NCBI GenBank assembly: GCA_965224215.1
Contig: CBDCYS010000053.1
Location: 62,001-126,000, forward strand
Length of the DNA: 64,000 nucleotides
Reading direction: 5' to 3'
Origin: CBDCYS01 sp965224215
Lineage (GTDB): Bacteria > Acidobacteriota > Terriglobia > Bryobacterales > UBA6623
A program made the translations under genes and the position numbers. This document shows, in pieces, positions 1 through 9,740 of this stretch (positions are counted from its first letter, which is position 1; the number at the start of each line of letters is the position of its first letter). The notes under the pieces were generated by a model that worked only from the letters and a program-made list of their open reading frames with translations, made no database searches and was not told the origin of the DNA.

Positions 1-2195
1 CTCGTCGTGACCACAAGCGGGCCTGGGGGGGTAACATTTGCGTTAAAGTTCGACCCCTCGATGAGACCAGGAAACCCGTTCGAGGGAGCGGAGTCGAAGT
101 CGAACGTCTCTGAGACGTCAAGCGCGGCTAGAAACTCCCCCTCCGGCCCGTCGAACAAATCATTGAGCGACCCGGGACCGGAAAACGCGCCGCTGGACCC
201 GCTGAACTGCCCGGTCGTCCCCACCAAGGCCGTGCCGACCGTCAGATCGTCAATCAGTACTCTCGCGGTGCTGGCTCCAATCGCTCCGTCGAAAGTTAAC
301 GTTTCGATCGTGGCCGACGTATCGAAAAAGCCGAAGAAGATCACGTCAGAACCGAACGTGGTCTGGTTCAAATTAAATACCTGCGGGCTTCCAACCGTGA
401 AGTCAACGGTCACGGTCAGCGTCTCGGCGGTTCCCATGTTGGGCGTGAAGAAACCGAACGCGTTGGGTTTGGTGGCAGGGAAAGTGACGATCACCGAGCC
501 AAAGGGCGCCGTGAATGCGTCGCCAATCAACAATTGCCCAGTAGTGCCCGACGATCTAGTTCTCGGTGAGATGGCCTCGGATGTGGTGCCAATCTTCCCA
601 TCGCCTGCGGCACCGCTGCAGGTGGTAATGTCCACGTCATTCGATACGGTACCGAAATTCCCTGTGCCAGGCGGAAACGCCGATCCCGTGAACAGTACTT
701 GCTGGATTGGGGGATCCAAAAGAGGATTGGTCGTCACAAGCGTTGCGACGCGTTCAAAGAAAGCATCGCCCGTGGCCCCCGGGTTAAACTTGCCCAGGCC
801 GTCGTTGCCAGCCGGGTCAAAAATCTCCGCGCTTCCGAGGACACCGGTATTAAAGCCGCACTCAGCCAGGCGGGGATCCCCCGCCGCGAAGCTAACCTGC
901 CGGCCAGACGCAATCAGGACGGTTCCATTCGGGTTGGCGACCGTCGGTGGAAGGAGGGTTGCCGTATGGCCGTCGCGGCCGTCGGTCAGGGCGTCCGTGG
1001 CGGTGAACGAACCCAGCAGAGCAGTGTCAGTGGCAGCCCGCCCACCGCTGAGGTAGTCCCCCAGATTGCCCCCGAGAAGATCGGGCGCAATGGTAAACGT
1101 TTTGTCGGTTATTGGTGATAGGATTGGTGATAGGACGGTGGTCGAGACCACGTTGCACGCTGTGTTCCCGAGCACGCCCGTGATGGTCACCTCCTGGCCG
1201 TCGAGGAAACCATGATCCTCAGCCGTTGTTACTACGATCGGATCGGTGTTGGTGCAGTTGGTGACCGTCGCCGAGGGACGCCAGATCTCGGCCCCCACTA
1301 CGGACTCCTGACCGTCTGCACCCAGCGGACCCGTGCCGACGACGACGAGCACCCTGCCGTCCTGGAGCTTGGTGGCCGTGAATCCAGCGCCGTGCTCAAA
1401 CTGCATGTCGATGGTTCCCAGAGAGGCGTCATTGTCCTGGTCGTAGACATCGACGTTCACACCCAGGCTGTCGCCTCCAATGGACAATACTGCATTGGTG
1501 CCGTCAAAGAGTGTCACGGCGACCGACTCATGACCGCTGCGGGGCCTAGGCAGCAGGTCGTCCGCTGGGGTCCATCCGGGGTTGCCGACCAGCTCGACCG
1601 GCCCGAGACTCAACTCAGCGGGGCCCGAGGTTGCTGCTCCGCCGGTCGAAGAGAGGGTGATCTGGAGAGGCAGACTCAGTTCGGTCGTAAACTGGAACCG
1701 CAGCGTATCCAGGATCTCGATAGAGACGGTGTTGCACGCCGGATCTAGCAACGTGCTTGGGCTGCACGACGAGTGCGAATCCGCCGCGGGCCGCACCTTG
1801 AAGTCAAACCCGTCCGACCCCGTGAGGTTGAGGGTCGGCACATAGTCGACAGTAGTGCCCAAAAGATCTGTCCCCGGGGCCGTAATCTCCGTCGCGCCGT
1901 CAAAAAGCTTTCCCAGCGTGGGCAGACTCTCGACAGAATATTTCACGGGCAGCTCATTTTCGTTGCCCAATTCTTCCGCCGGCGCACCGCTCAGCTCGAT
2001 GGCCAGATCGTTGTTTTTGATCGTGGTCGCCATGATGATGTTGGCAACCGGGCTGGCCCGAGATGCCCTGAGCGTCGTTCTGGGAACGGATGGTGACGAG
2101 GGCCGTCGTCGTATTGCCCGCGACGTCTTCCACGAGGAACGAGAAGCTGTCCCCCGGCGGGTCGACTAAACCGGGAGAATCCGCAGTGTATGTCA
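1..2195 (-). pseudogene. Kelch/Ig-like repeat surface protein, 3' end outside window, 5' end broken
   Basis: A long minus-strand reading frame runs off the left edge without a stop. Near its start are Ig/cadherin-like repeat signatures (VTYTADSPG, DSFSFLVED, LPTLGKLFDG, SDGFDFKV), as in tandem-95-type bacterial surface proteins. Further on are Kelch-type blade motifs (DGRDGHTATLLPP, LGSAEIFDP). The same frame was checked at about positions 2045, 1406, 866 and 239. Upstream of about 2050-2090 the homology continues in another frame, so there is one frameshift. The 5' end is lost at an IS1380 remnant starting at 2196, so no native start is visible. The role is probably cell-surface or secreted adhesion or recognition; no catalytic motif is seen. 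The plus-strand open frame over 7-1056 is its antisense shadow. Confidence 0.7.
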
Positions 2196-2704
2196 CCTGA
2201 ATTATGCACAGATTCACTTTGCGAGTGTGGCTGCGTTCGTAGCGGGTTGGCGGTCGTCGTGAGGTGGTAGCTCGGCAACTGGCCTTTGGGCTTCTCCGTG
2301 TCCGGTTTCCCTTCCCGCCCAGAATCCGCGTCGTTAAAACCTCGCTCGGAAGTGACGTGTTTCCAGTGCGTTACGGCTAGTGCATAGCCAGGCTCTCAGA
2401 TCAGCGCCCTCCCGCCCACCGGCAGCAAGCCGCCGTAGGGAGTCGGCTTCCTGCCGCGGAAGTGGTAAGGCGTCGAAGCCCCGATTTTATTGGGCCGCGA
2501 GGCCGTCACGGCTGGGCCTTGTTGGACGGGCCTTTGGGAGCTATGCTGTTTTCGTCTGGTAACCATGTGGGTGACCTCCTTGGGGTTGGCTGGCGAAGCT
2601 GGGATCTTTGCCAGCCTACCTTTTTACCCCATGTTTTCGGGGGTCCCAAATGGTCTCTTGCGGCTCAGCCCTCCTCAGGTCCACGCCGCAGTGCATAATT
2701 CAGG
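2196..2704 (-). mobile_element. Internally deleted IS1380-family element
   Basis: Both ends carry the 14-bp inverted repeat CCTGAATTATGCAC found at the ends of the complete IS1380 at 15701-17500. The right part (about 2412-2700) is the reverse complement of that element's left end, including the ribosome-binding site and roughly the first 50 codons of its transposase. The left part (2196-2400) matches its non-coding right end at lower identity. Almost the whole transposase gene is missing, so this is a non-autonomous, MITE-like derivative of a diverged copy. No target-site duplication is visible (GTCA on one side, TAAC on the other), which suggests rearrangement after insertion. Confidence 0.85.
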
Positions 2705-4021
2705 TAACACGATTGCCATCAATGTGGCCGCAGTCGAACTCCCCGCGGCCCTTCCGGTCTCTTCGGGGTTGGCGAGGGGGTCGGCGGACTCATCGTTGTC
2801 ATTTGCGCTTGTACACTCCGGGTCAGCAGGGAAGTCAACCCAGTCGTCGATATAGTTCAACGTCTTTGTATCTCCCTCGGGAGGGATCAGGTCGAGCCTC
2901 ATTTCTCGGCCCAACAAGTGCATATGCGGAAGCACGTTATACAGCGTCGGTTTCGCGGAGCGGCCAAGCCGAATGCTCTTAGTGATGACGTGGCGCGGCT
3001 CACCCGCGGGAATGACGAAATCGCTCTTCTCGAAAAACAAGGTCAGCAGCGGCTGCGGCGAGGGCTCGTTGCTGAAATACAACCCGACGCGAGTTCGGTC
3101 CGACAGGAGCGACTTCCCGTCTTGGAGGGCTTTCGCTCCGCCTGAAACACGCGGCTCACCAAAATAGTCGGCGCGAGTGAGGCCGGCCACGCTTGTGTCA
3201 TCGAGGTGGTAATGGACCTGCATGACGATGCGCGCGCCGGCGGGCAGCGGATAGGCTAGCCCCGAGGCAAGCTCTTGCGGATCAGTCCCGGGCACCCATG
3301 TCCCCAAGTACAACTCGGAGGCAAAACCGACGCCTCCGAAGCAGTCGTAGCCGGGTTGAGGATCTTGCGGGTCACCAAAAGACGCCGAAATTCCCGTGTA
3401 GTCCGCCGCGAGAGACACATGGTGAACAGGTTCGGCGGCCCCGGGGTGTATTTCTATGCGATTCAGAAAGCTGTCGCTGGGCAGATTTGTCGGCAAGCTG
3501 AAGCAACGCAGATCATCCCGCTCCCCGCGTACCGGCACATAGCGTGCCTCGGAACTGAGAATCAGATCGGGCTCGCCGAGTGGCCAACCCGCGGGAAATT
3601 CTAGCGGGGCGGGCAACTGCCGAGGGTCGCCCTCGGGTGCGCCGGAATCCACCCATCGCACGATGAGCTGGAGTTCGCGATCCGTGAGTCGGCGCTCGTA
3701 CTGAAACTCGCCAAACCCCGGGATCGCTTTCCAAGGCGGCATGTAACGCCGCCGTACGGCGTCGTTGATCGCACCGGAATACAGCCAGGCCTCGCGGTAC
3801 TCGACGAGCGAAAAAGGCGCGCTCCCGCCCGGATGATGGCAGGCCTGACAACGATCTTGGAAGAGGCGGACGATTTGATTGCTGAAGGTAACGTCTGGCC
3901 GATGGGAGCGTGCCCTGGAAGGGTGCTGTCGGATCTGGGCAAGAGAAGCGGAGGCAAGCCCTAGCAGGAGCAGGCTGCAAAGAAGCCTTGAGGCGTGGCC
4001 CCTCGTAGTCTTCGTCAGCAC
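2675..4021 (-). CDS. Secreted cytochrome c / copper monooxygenase-like protein, 3' end truncated by IS
   Basis: The frame starts best at a GTG at 4021, which gives a signal peptide with a hydrophobic core (LLCSLLLLGLASASLAQ). A heme c site CQACHH follows at about residues 58-63, next to an MPPWK motif. The later part has paired histidine motifs (MQVHYHLDD, PHMHLLGREM) as in the copper-binding domains of ascorbate-dependent monooxygenases. It is a paralogue of the intact protein at 33710-35056. The last residues and the stop lie inside the IS1380 remnant, and the stretch before it (about 2705-2850) does not resemble the paralogue's C-terminus. The product is therefore truncated or chimeric. 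It probably acted in the periplasm in oxidative chemistry; the substrate is unknown. The frame stays open upstream to 4168, but that extension lacks a signal peptide. Confidence 0.7.
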   Translation of the reverse strand: MLTKTTRGHASRLLCSLLLLGLASASLAQIRQHPSRARSHRPDVTFSNQIVRLFQDRCQACHHPGGSAPFSLVEYREAWLYSGAINDAVRRRYMPPWKAIPGFGEFQYERRLTDRELQLIVRWVDSGAPEGDPRQLPAPLEFPAGWPLGEPDLILSSEARYVPVRGERDDLRCFSLPTNLPSDSFLNRIEIHPGAAEPVHHVSLAADYTGISASFGDPQDPQPGYDCFGGVGFASELYLGTWVPGTDPQELASGLAYPLPAGARIVMQVHYHLDDTSVAGLTRADYFGEPRVSGGAKALQDGKSLLSDRTRVGLYFSNEPSPQPLLTLFFEKSDFVIPAGEPRHVITKSIRLGRSAKPTLYNVLPHMHLLGREMRLDLIPPEGDTKTLNYIDDWVDFPADPECTSANDNDESADPLANPEETGRAAGSSTAATLMAIVLPELCTAAWT

Positions 4022-4168
4022 GGCCCCGTATCCTTTGTTCGTTTCGAGGCAGCTTCGCTCTGAGTCGCTGACATTTAGGCCGGCCTCATTTTCTTGGGGA
4101 GGCTCGCTTCCTCGGGCTTCTTGTCCGCTGGCGTTTCGCACCAACCGTTTCTGACCGAAGCCTGCCAA

Positions 4169-4475
4169 CCCTGAGCTAGCCCCTTTGCTCTTCTCTTAAC
4201 GATTTCGGCGCTTGGTAGATGGTCCAAGTCTATTGTATTGTCTTCGGTGAAAGCAGGCCCCGTCATCGGAGCTAAAAACCAATCGGCCGGCGGATTTAGC
4301 GACGTAGGGCACGGGGTCGTGCGTTAGGGAACTGCTAGTTGAGGCAGGATGAACCGCACCAGGATGAACCATGGACGAGGACGCCTTTTCAGGCGCTAAA
4401 AACCAATCGCTGTATTGGAGGAGACTTGACCCCAGGCTGCCGCCTGGGGCTCTGATGTTGCTTCCCGGGGTTTTG
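4169..4475. other. Intergenic region with a 15-bp direct repeat and a hairpin
   Basis: No convincing gene is seen. The 15-mer GCTAAAAACCAATCG occurs at 4271-4285 and again at 4395-4409. A perfect 8-bp stem (CCCCAGGC / GCCTGGGG, loop TGCC) lies at 4431-4450, just past the stop codon of the secretin gene read on the minus strand. It could end secretin transcription, but no T-run follows, so a terminator call is weak. Confidence 0.35.
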
Positions 4476-6140
4476 CTACAAGGCGGACAGGGGCCGTGTC
4501 TCGGGGCCGTAGCGCAGGGCATCGGAGCTTGCTACCTCGGCCGGCGGCAGCCGTACGATGCGGGGGCGGATCGCTACGATGAGATCGCTTTCATTGAACC
4601 TCTTTGATTCGTCACGGAACAGTCTCCCCAGAAACGGGATTTCCGAAAGCCAGGCCATGCCGGATTGAGTGTTGCGTTGTTCGTAAATTTTCATCCCGCT
4701 CACCATGGCCGCCTCTCCCTGACGCAGCCGGACTGAGGATGTGAATTGCCGATTTGACAGAATCGGAATGTCGTTGGTGCTTGCGCCGGAAAGAAGCTGG
4801 ACCTTAAATTCCATCTCCAGGGACACTTCCGTCGCGCTGTGAACGTTTGGCGTGACGGAAAACGTGATTCCCAGATCTTCGAAGGTAAACGATGGGAAGG
4901 GTTGCCGGAAGGTCCCGTCCGCAATGCTGTCATCGATTTGCTGATTCGATACGACGGCGGAAAAGCTGGCGTTGATGATGGGGAAACGTTCGCCGATTGT
5001 CATCTCGGCGGGCAGTCCATGAGCGGAGCGAAGCTGCAGCGTCGAGATCGAGCGGGCCGAGCCCTGCATACGCTGGGCGGTCAGTCCGGCATCGCCGATC
5101 GCAAGGCCGAAGACGGTCTTACCCCCGCCGAAGCCGATCATCGGGACGCCTGTCACCATCGGGGGAACAGCCCGTAACACCGAAGAGAAATTTGTCAGCG
5201 GAAAACTAGTTGGCAGACGAACCCCCAAGTCGAGCTGATCGTTGGTGTTCGTCGCGAGCAGCTCGATTTCAAGGAGGACTTCCGCTCGTCCATGAGAGAG
5301 CTGGTCGTAGAGTGCCTGGGCAAGCCGTACGCGATGAACCGTGTCCCTCATGACGACCTGGCGCCGAACACGGTCGACCTGCAGGCGTTTGACATCGAGA
5401 ATCTGCTGCACCATCTGTCCGAGTTGTTGGGTTTCCTCGTCGGTCATGGCGTCGGGAATCGGAATGATCACCGTGGCCACGGGCTCCAAGTCCCTGCGCT
5501 TCGCCTGCGTGTCTTCGGCGACCAAGAACAGGCGCGGATTCAGTGGAACAACAAACCCGAGCGCGATCTCGTTCAGAACACGAACCGCTTGCGTGAAATC
5601 GCGCTCGTCGAGGACCAGCCGAACGTCGCGGTCCTTGTCGAAGTCGGAGTCGAAGATGACGATGAGGCCGAACTCCTCGGCCACCTTTTCGTAGACAACG
5701 GAGACCTTGTCTTTCAGGTTGAAGCTAGTCGTCTTGGTAGCGGGCTGGAGTTCGACCGGCCCCTTGAGCCGCCGAGGGTTCCTCCGTGTCGTGTCGATCA
5801 GGCTGTCGGTGGCATCCGGCTCCGGCGTGGATTGGCTAGGCACCGCTGCCGCGAGCAGAAAGCCATTCGCCGGATCGATGCTCGCGGCGGCGCCCAAATC
5901 TCCGAGACCCGCCAGAGTTTGGCCAGCGCGCTTTCGAGCCATGTCAGCCGCCATGGCATAGCGGCGCTCGGTTGGATTGAAAGCTTTGGCTTGGGCGAAG
6001 AACAGATAGGCGTTGACGTCGTTGCCTTCGCGCGCCGCCTTTTGGCCTCTTCGGAAAAATCGCTCCGCGGGGTCTGCCCGGGCGCACTGCGTGATGAGCA
6101 GCAGAATGAAGATCGATCGCAGAAGGCGCACTTTTCCCAC
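4476..6140 (-). CDS. Secretin family protein (type II/III secretion or type IV pilus-like)
   Basis: This 554-residue protein has a signal peptide (about 1-22), a TPR-like helical stretch (about 25-75) and an N-domain around 138-200. A secretin core spans about 285-535 and carries the family signatures of the outer-membrane multimer: VLLEIELLATN near 290, IPFLGRLFR near 501 and DLIVAIRPRIV near 519. Secretins form the gated outer-membrane channel of type II, type III and type IV pilus machines. The short N-region and the absence of secretion partners nearby leave the exact system open. Homologues in Acidobacteriota are often annotated only as type II and III secretion system protein. It is 78 bp from the methyltransferase upstream and on the same strand. 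Confidence 0.85.
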   Translation of the reverse strand: MGKVRLLRSIFILLLITQCARADPAERFFRRGQKAAREGNDVNAYLFFAQAKAFNPTERRYAMAADMARKRAGQTLAGLGDLGAAASIDPANGFLLAAAVPSQSTPEPDATDSLIDTTRRNPRRLKGPVELQPATKTTSFNLKDKVSVVYEKVAEEFGLIVIFDSDFDKDRDVRLVLDERDFTQAVRVLNEIALGFVVPLNPRLFLVAEDTQAKRRDLEPVATVIIPIPDAMTDEETQQLGQMVQQILDVKRLQVDRVRRQVVMRDTVHRVRLAQALYDQLSHGRAEVLLEIELLATNTNDQLDLGVRLPTSFPLTNFSSVLRAVPPMVTGVPMIGFGGGKTVFGLAIGDAGLTAQRMQGSARSISTLQLRSAHGLPAEMTIGERFPIINASFSAVVSNQQIDDSIADGTFRQPFPSFTFEDLGITFSVTPNVHSATEVSLEMEFKVQLLSGASTNDIPILSNRQFTSSVRLRQGEAAMVSGMKIYEQRNTQSGMAWLSEIPFLGRLFRDESKRFNESDLIVAIRPRIVRLPPAEVASSDALRYGPETRPLSAL

Positions 6141-6218
6141 GTATGGGAGACGTGTGCCGGAGGCGGAACGTGCAGAGAGAGCCTCGGCGGGCCACTCCGG
6201 CGGAGCATCCCGGCAGCG

Positions 6219-6992
6219 TTACTTTGCACTCGGGGAAACTAGGGACGGATCCCCTGTCTTGTTCGTCCCCGTCTTTAGGCTGACAAGAACTTCTATATAC
6301 TCGGCCTGGATACCCAGGTCCAGGCGGTCAAGAGAGAATACAATCGTCGGTGTCTTTGCCACCTCGACGATTCTCGCGGCCAGATCAAACCCAAAATGCC
6401 ACGTGACCAAGGACCCGGCTGGATTTACCGGATTTCCATGATATTCCGGCGGAGCCAGATACTCGATCGCGCCGTCCGAGCCGCGTACGGCCCTCGATTC
6501 CGTGGGCTCCGTTTTATTGACGAGTGGAGTCGTGAAAATATGGGCGCCGCCCGGCCTCAAGATGCGTGCTATTTCACGGCAAGCGGCGTCGATGTCGAAG
6601 AGGTGCTCAAATACGTCCTGCGTCACCATCAGATCGAACGTCTCATCCTCGTAAGTCAACGCTTCCGCGTTTTGGTTGATCCAACCGTCCGGACTCCGCT
6701 CGCCGGGGGAAAGAGCGGGGTCGTACTGTGAAGCCACGTAGCCAGGAGCCTCCGCGAGTTTGACGGATGTTCCGCGGTTCCCCGGAGCCATCTCAAATAT
6801 TTTCAATCCACGCCAATTGGGATAGAACTGATTGATGAAGTACATGACCGCTCTTTCTCGCGGTATCGACGTGCATTGGGGACAGAGGAGATGATCTCTG
6901 AACCAGGAGTGCTCCGCGACGAAGGTGACCTCTGCCTCACAGATCGGGCATACGCCGGAGTGTTCAAACAAATAAGATCCGCTTCGAGCCAC
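6219..6992 (-). CDS. SAM-dependent methyltransferase with N-terminal zinc-finger-like cysteines
   Basis: The N-terminus has two CxxC pairs (CPIC near residue 15, CPQC near 37) that could bind zinc. A class I methyltransferase core follows. Its SAM-binding strand reads KIFEMAPGNRG, an acidic position occurs in TFDLMVTQDVFEHL, and the RILRPGG motif is typical of Methyltransf_11. The end abuts the stop of the glycosyltransferase at 6993, so the two are probably co-transcribed. The context suggests methylation of a surface glycan or glycan precursor, but this is an inference. Confidence 0.8.
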   Translation of the reverse strand: MARSGSYLFEHSGVCPICEAEVTFVAEHSWFRDHLLCPQCTSIPRERAVMYFINQFYPNWRGLKIFEMAPGNRGTSVKLAEAPGYVASQYDPALSPGERSPDGWINQNAEALTYEDETFDLMVTQDVFEHLFDIDAACREIARILRPGGAHIFTTPLVNKTEPTESRAVRGSDGAIEYLAPPEYHGNPVNPAGSLVTWHFGFDLAARIVEVAKTPTIVFSLDRLDLGIQAEYIEVLVSLKTGTNKTGDPSLVSPSAK

Positions 6993-8870
6993 TCAGATTT
7001 CCAAAGGCATCGCCGAGGTTTTCTTTTGGCCGTTCGGCTGCATGTTGCCATAAATTTCCCAGAAATCCGATTCCGGATCGCGCGGGTTTGTGTCCCGCCA
7101 TATTGCAGACCACTGCGTGGACATTTGTTTGACGAATTCCTCGTCGAATGTGTAAATCTCTTGAAGGTGCCGGTGGATTGTTCCGGCTTCCGAGACAAGT
7201 TGGTTGAAGTTGGCTTGCTTGCCGATGAGACTGTTGGAGTGGCGCCGATGATAGTTAAGTTTCTCGGGAGAATAGGCGACCAGACCCCGGTTGAGCACGT
7301 GAAGATACAAAAACCAATCGCCGGAGAGTGAAAACATGCTCAGTAGTCGACTGGCCTCCTTCGCATCTGGTTTTCTAAATAGCACGCCGCTCGCGTTCAA
7401 GATAAAATTCTTGATGGCTAGGCCGTCGCGGAGTTCCCGTTCGATCGATTGCACATAGGGCTTTGTCCATTTCGTCTCCGAGAGTTCCGGAAAGCAATGG
7501 GTGTAGTCTCCTACGACAGAACCGTCCGTGTCGATTACGGCGGATTGGCAATAAGCGAGCTTTACTCGATCGTCGTCGAAAAACGGCAACAGTTTCTCGA
7601 GGAAATCCGGCTCACACAGGTCATCCTCCTCGGCAATCCATATGATTTCCCCCGCCGCCGCCTTTAGGCCCTCACTCCACATCGCGAAGACTCCCTGGTT
7701 CTTGTCGTGGCGGACAACATGCAGGTTCGGGCGGGTTTCGTACCTGGACAACAAATCCATCGTTCCGTCCGTCGAACAGTCGTCCTCGACGATGATTTCG
7801 AAATCCTGAAATGTCTGGCTGAAGATCGATTCAAGACGTTGCTCAAGGTATTGCTCGTAGTTATAGCTGGGAATGATGACGCTCACGAGGGGCGGGCTGC
7901 CGGCAGTGTCGCGCATGGCCCGGAAAATCGCCGGCATCGCGACCTCGGAGGTATGTCTTTCGTGCAGCTTGCGGCGAGCTGTCGAGCCGAGCCGTTCGCG
8001 CTCGCCCCGATTCTCTATGAGACGCGCGAGGGCGCCTGCCATCGCTTCGACGTCTTCAAAAGGAACCACAATTCCAGCGTCATTCTCCACGAAATCAGGC
8101 ACGCCGCCGGCATCCGAAAAGCAGATCGTGGGAAGTCCGCAGTCGGCGGCTTCGAGGCACACGAGCGGGAAGGGATCCTCACGGGAAGGCAACAGGAAGA
8201 CGTCACCGCCCGGAAAGTAGTCGCGAGGGGACTCTTTTTCGCCGAGGAATGTCACATGGCGGTCCAATCCCCGGCCAACGAGACTCGGTTCAAGGCCAGG
8301 GTACTGATCCGTGACCGCGGCGCCAATCCAGAAAAACCGAAAATTGGAAATCCCTCTAGCGAGCACGCCCGCAGCGGCTTCGACAAAGAGATCGGGCGCC
8401 TTCCTCCAGTCCCGTGTACCACAGGCAAATATAGCGACCTCTTCCGCGCCAAGGCGAAGCAACCCTCTTGCGTGGGCGCGACCGGTTTCGCCGCTTTCAC
8501 GCTGGGACGGCTGGATGAATGAGCAGGTTGTTTCGATCCGTTTGGGATTCACCCCATGATTGGCGATCAGGTTTTCCGCGACCGGTTCCGAAGCCGCGAT
8601 AAACTTCTCCGATAGTCGGAGAGTGGATAGCAATCCATTGGCGCTGGCGAACTTCCGGATACTCTTCTCGAGCTCGTGAATGTGCGTGACGACCGGAGCC
8701 CCCAAAACTCTAAAGACGGTAGATACTCGCCGGCGACGACGGTATTCGCATAGATGAGATCGGGGTTCTCTCCTGCGAACGCGGCAATCCGCCTCTCACG
8801 ATCCTTTGCGGAAATGTGTTTTAAATCATCCAGCACCAGGACATCCGTGATGTCTTTGTATAATGGTGCC
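6993..8870 (-). pseudogene. Two-domain glycosyltransferase (GT4 + GT2), N-terminus lost, one frameshift
   Basis: The intact part (frame closing at 6993) holds a GT4-type domain with the sugar-nucleotide motif SREDPFPLVCLEAADCG. A GT2 domain follows, starting at PLVSVIIPSYNYEQYL and with EEDD in place of the usual DxD metal motif. The frame continues upstream of about 8703 only after a one-base correction at a C5 run (8699-8703), giving the joined reading LEFWGAPVVTHIHELE. At about 8870 the glycosyltransferase sequence stops and a symporter fragment begins, so the N-terminus is missing. Bifunctional GT4-GT2 proteins usually assemble O-antigen or exopolysaccharide. The frameshift could be an assembly error; the N-terminal loss cannot. 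Confidence 0.75.
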
Positions 8871-9373
8871 CCCGAGGGCACTCGATAAGGCTTGAAAGTG
8901 CGATACGTCGCCGGGATCACGCGGGTCGTCGTATTTCCCACAGGTGGGTATCCGCTTGACTCAGGTACCCCCAATATCTGGTGTCCCACCAAAAAGGCCC
9001 CGTGAGGACCGGCTGCTGACAGGGCCGTTTGGCGCGCCGTACGGCGTTAGAGTGTCCGCAAGTCGTGGGAAGGCGCCGACAAGAGCACCCCGAGTAGGGG
9101 GCCGCCGTACGCCGTCTATTGCGCCCCAACCACCGATCTACGGCAACGACCCCGTTCTTGCGAAGTGGGATGACCCCAATATGTTGCCCGCACCTGAGTC
9201 AAGCGGATACCCTGTTTCCCACAAATAATGTCAAGGGCATGCCGCAGGTAACGGAAGGGGAGAAAGCGCGAATAGATCAGGAAAAAGATTCCGCCGCCGA
9301 GCAGCAAGACCAGCAGCCACGGCCCCCAGGCAAAATCGGCGAAGGCGATAACAAGAGTCTCGATATCACGCAT
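8871..9373 (-). pseudogene. Sodium:alanine symporter (AGCS) N-terminal fragment split by a MITE
   Basis: From the ATG at 9373 the sequence encodes a typical AGCS start (ADFAWGPWLLVLLLGGGIFF, then FRYLRHALDIICGK). It is interrupted by the MITE at 8943-9214. Removing the MITE and one 9-bp duplication restores an exact frame that reads CGKYDDPRDPGDVSHFQALS and then SALGGT, the conserved AGCS motif region. After that, at about 8870, the sequence switches to a glycosyltransferase. Only about the first 80 of roughly 450 expected residues remain. AGCS proteins import alanine or glycine with sodium; this copy cannot function. Confidence 0.85.
8943..9214. mobile_element. 272-bp MITE related to IS1595
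   Basis: The element has terminal inverted repeats sharing GGGTATCCGCTTGACTCAGG. These differ by one base from the ends of the complete IS1595 at 57174-58204 (GGGTATCCGGTTGACTCAGG). It has no coding capacity. The 9-mer TTTCCCACA occurs on both sides (8934-8942 and 9215-9223) as a target-site duplication (8-9 bp, as expected for IS1595). The interrupted symporter frame is restored exactly when one copy is removed. The interior has several short G/C palindromes. Confidence 0.9.
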
Positions 9374-9570
9374 CAGGGCGGGCAACTAGAGTGTAGCGTC
9401 TCCTGGTTGTACATCCTACGCCGGTTTTCTGTTCCTTCTAGCCGAAATACCGGTCCATTGCACAAGTCGCCACCGTTGGCGCAGATAAAGTCCGTTCCGT
9501 ACGAGATTTCGTCTGCCCCTACTCCCGGACGACCGCAACGACTTCCACTTCGTGCGGGAAATCCCCACGC

Positions 9571-9706
9571 TGCGTGCGAGGTGGCGGGAGCTGGAAACGG
9601 AGCCACGGACACGGTTAACCGGGCACGAAGGGGGAAACCCCGGATACAGCCAAGCCAGGTCCTGACGGGCCACCGCGCCAGTTCCCGACCCTACGGCTTG
9701 TAATCA
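9571..9706 (+). repeat. 136-bp direct repeat, copy 1 (kinase upstream region)
   Basis: This segment is nearly identical (about four mismatches) to 14404-14539, in the same orientation. Each copy is followed by a kinase sequence, and a GGTACAAT promoter-like string follows both. The repeat therefore looks like the upstream region of a tandemly duplicated kinase gene rather than a transposon end. No gene was recognised in the surrounding 9374-9725. Confidence 0.85.
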
Positions 9707-9725
9707 ACAGCTATCTGAAGCGAGG

Positions 9726-9731
9726 TACAAT
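9726..9731 (+). promoter_or_regulatory. Putative -10 box (TACAAT) close to the kinase start
   Basis: TACAAT lies only 9 nt before the ATG at 9741. If it is the -10 element, transcription would start at or a few bases before the start codon, giving a leaderless or nearly leaderless mRNA. No Shine-Dalgarno sequence is visible. The same GGTACAAT string follows the second repeat copy (TACAAT at 14560-14565). Confidence 0.4.
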
Positions 9732-9740
9732 CTAGCCGAC

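Noticed and set aside
7..1056. Long plus-strand open frame of about 350 codons
   Set aside because: It is the antisense of a Kelch/Ig-like protein whose minus-strand frame is open and shows real domain motifs; the plus frame has none.
2190..2710. Target-site duplication for the IS1380 remnant
   Set aside because: The four to five bases on each side do not match in any register tried.
4075..4266. Short minus-strand frame upstream of the cytochrome gene
   Set aside because: Its start looks protein-like (EDNTIDLDHLPSAEIVKRR), but it has no domain and runs into the cytochrome leader region.
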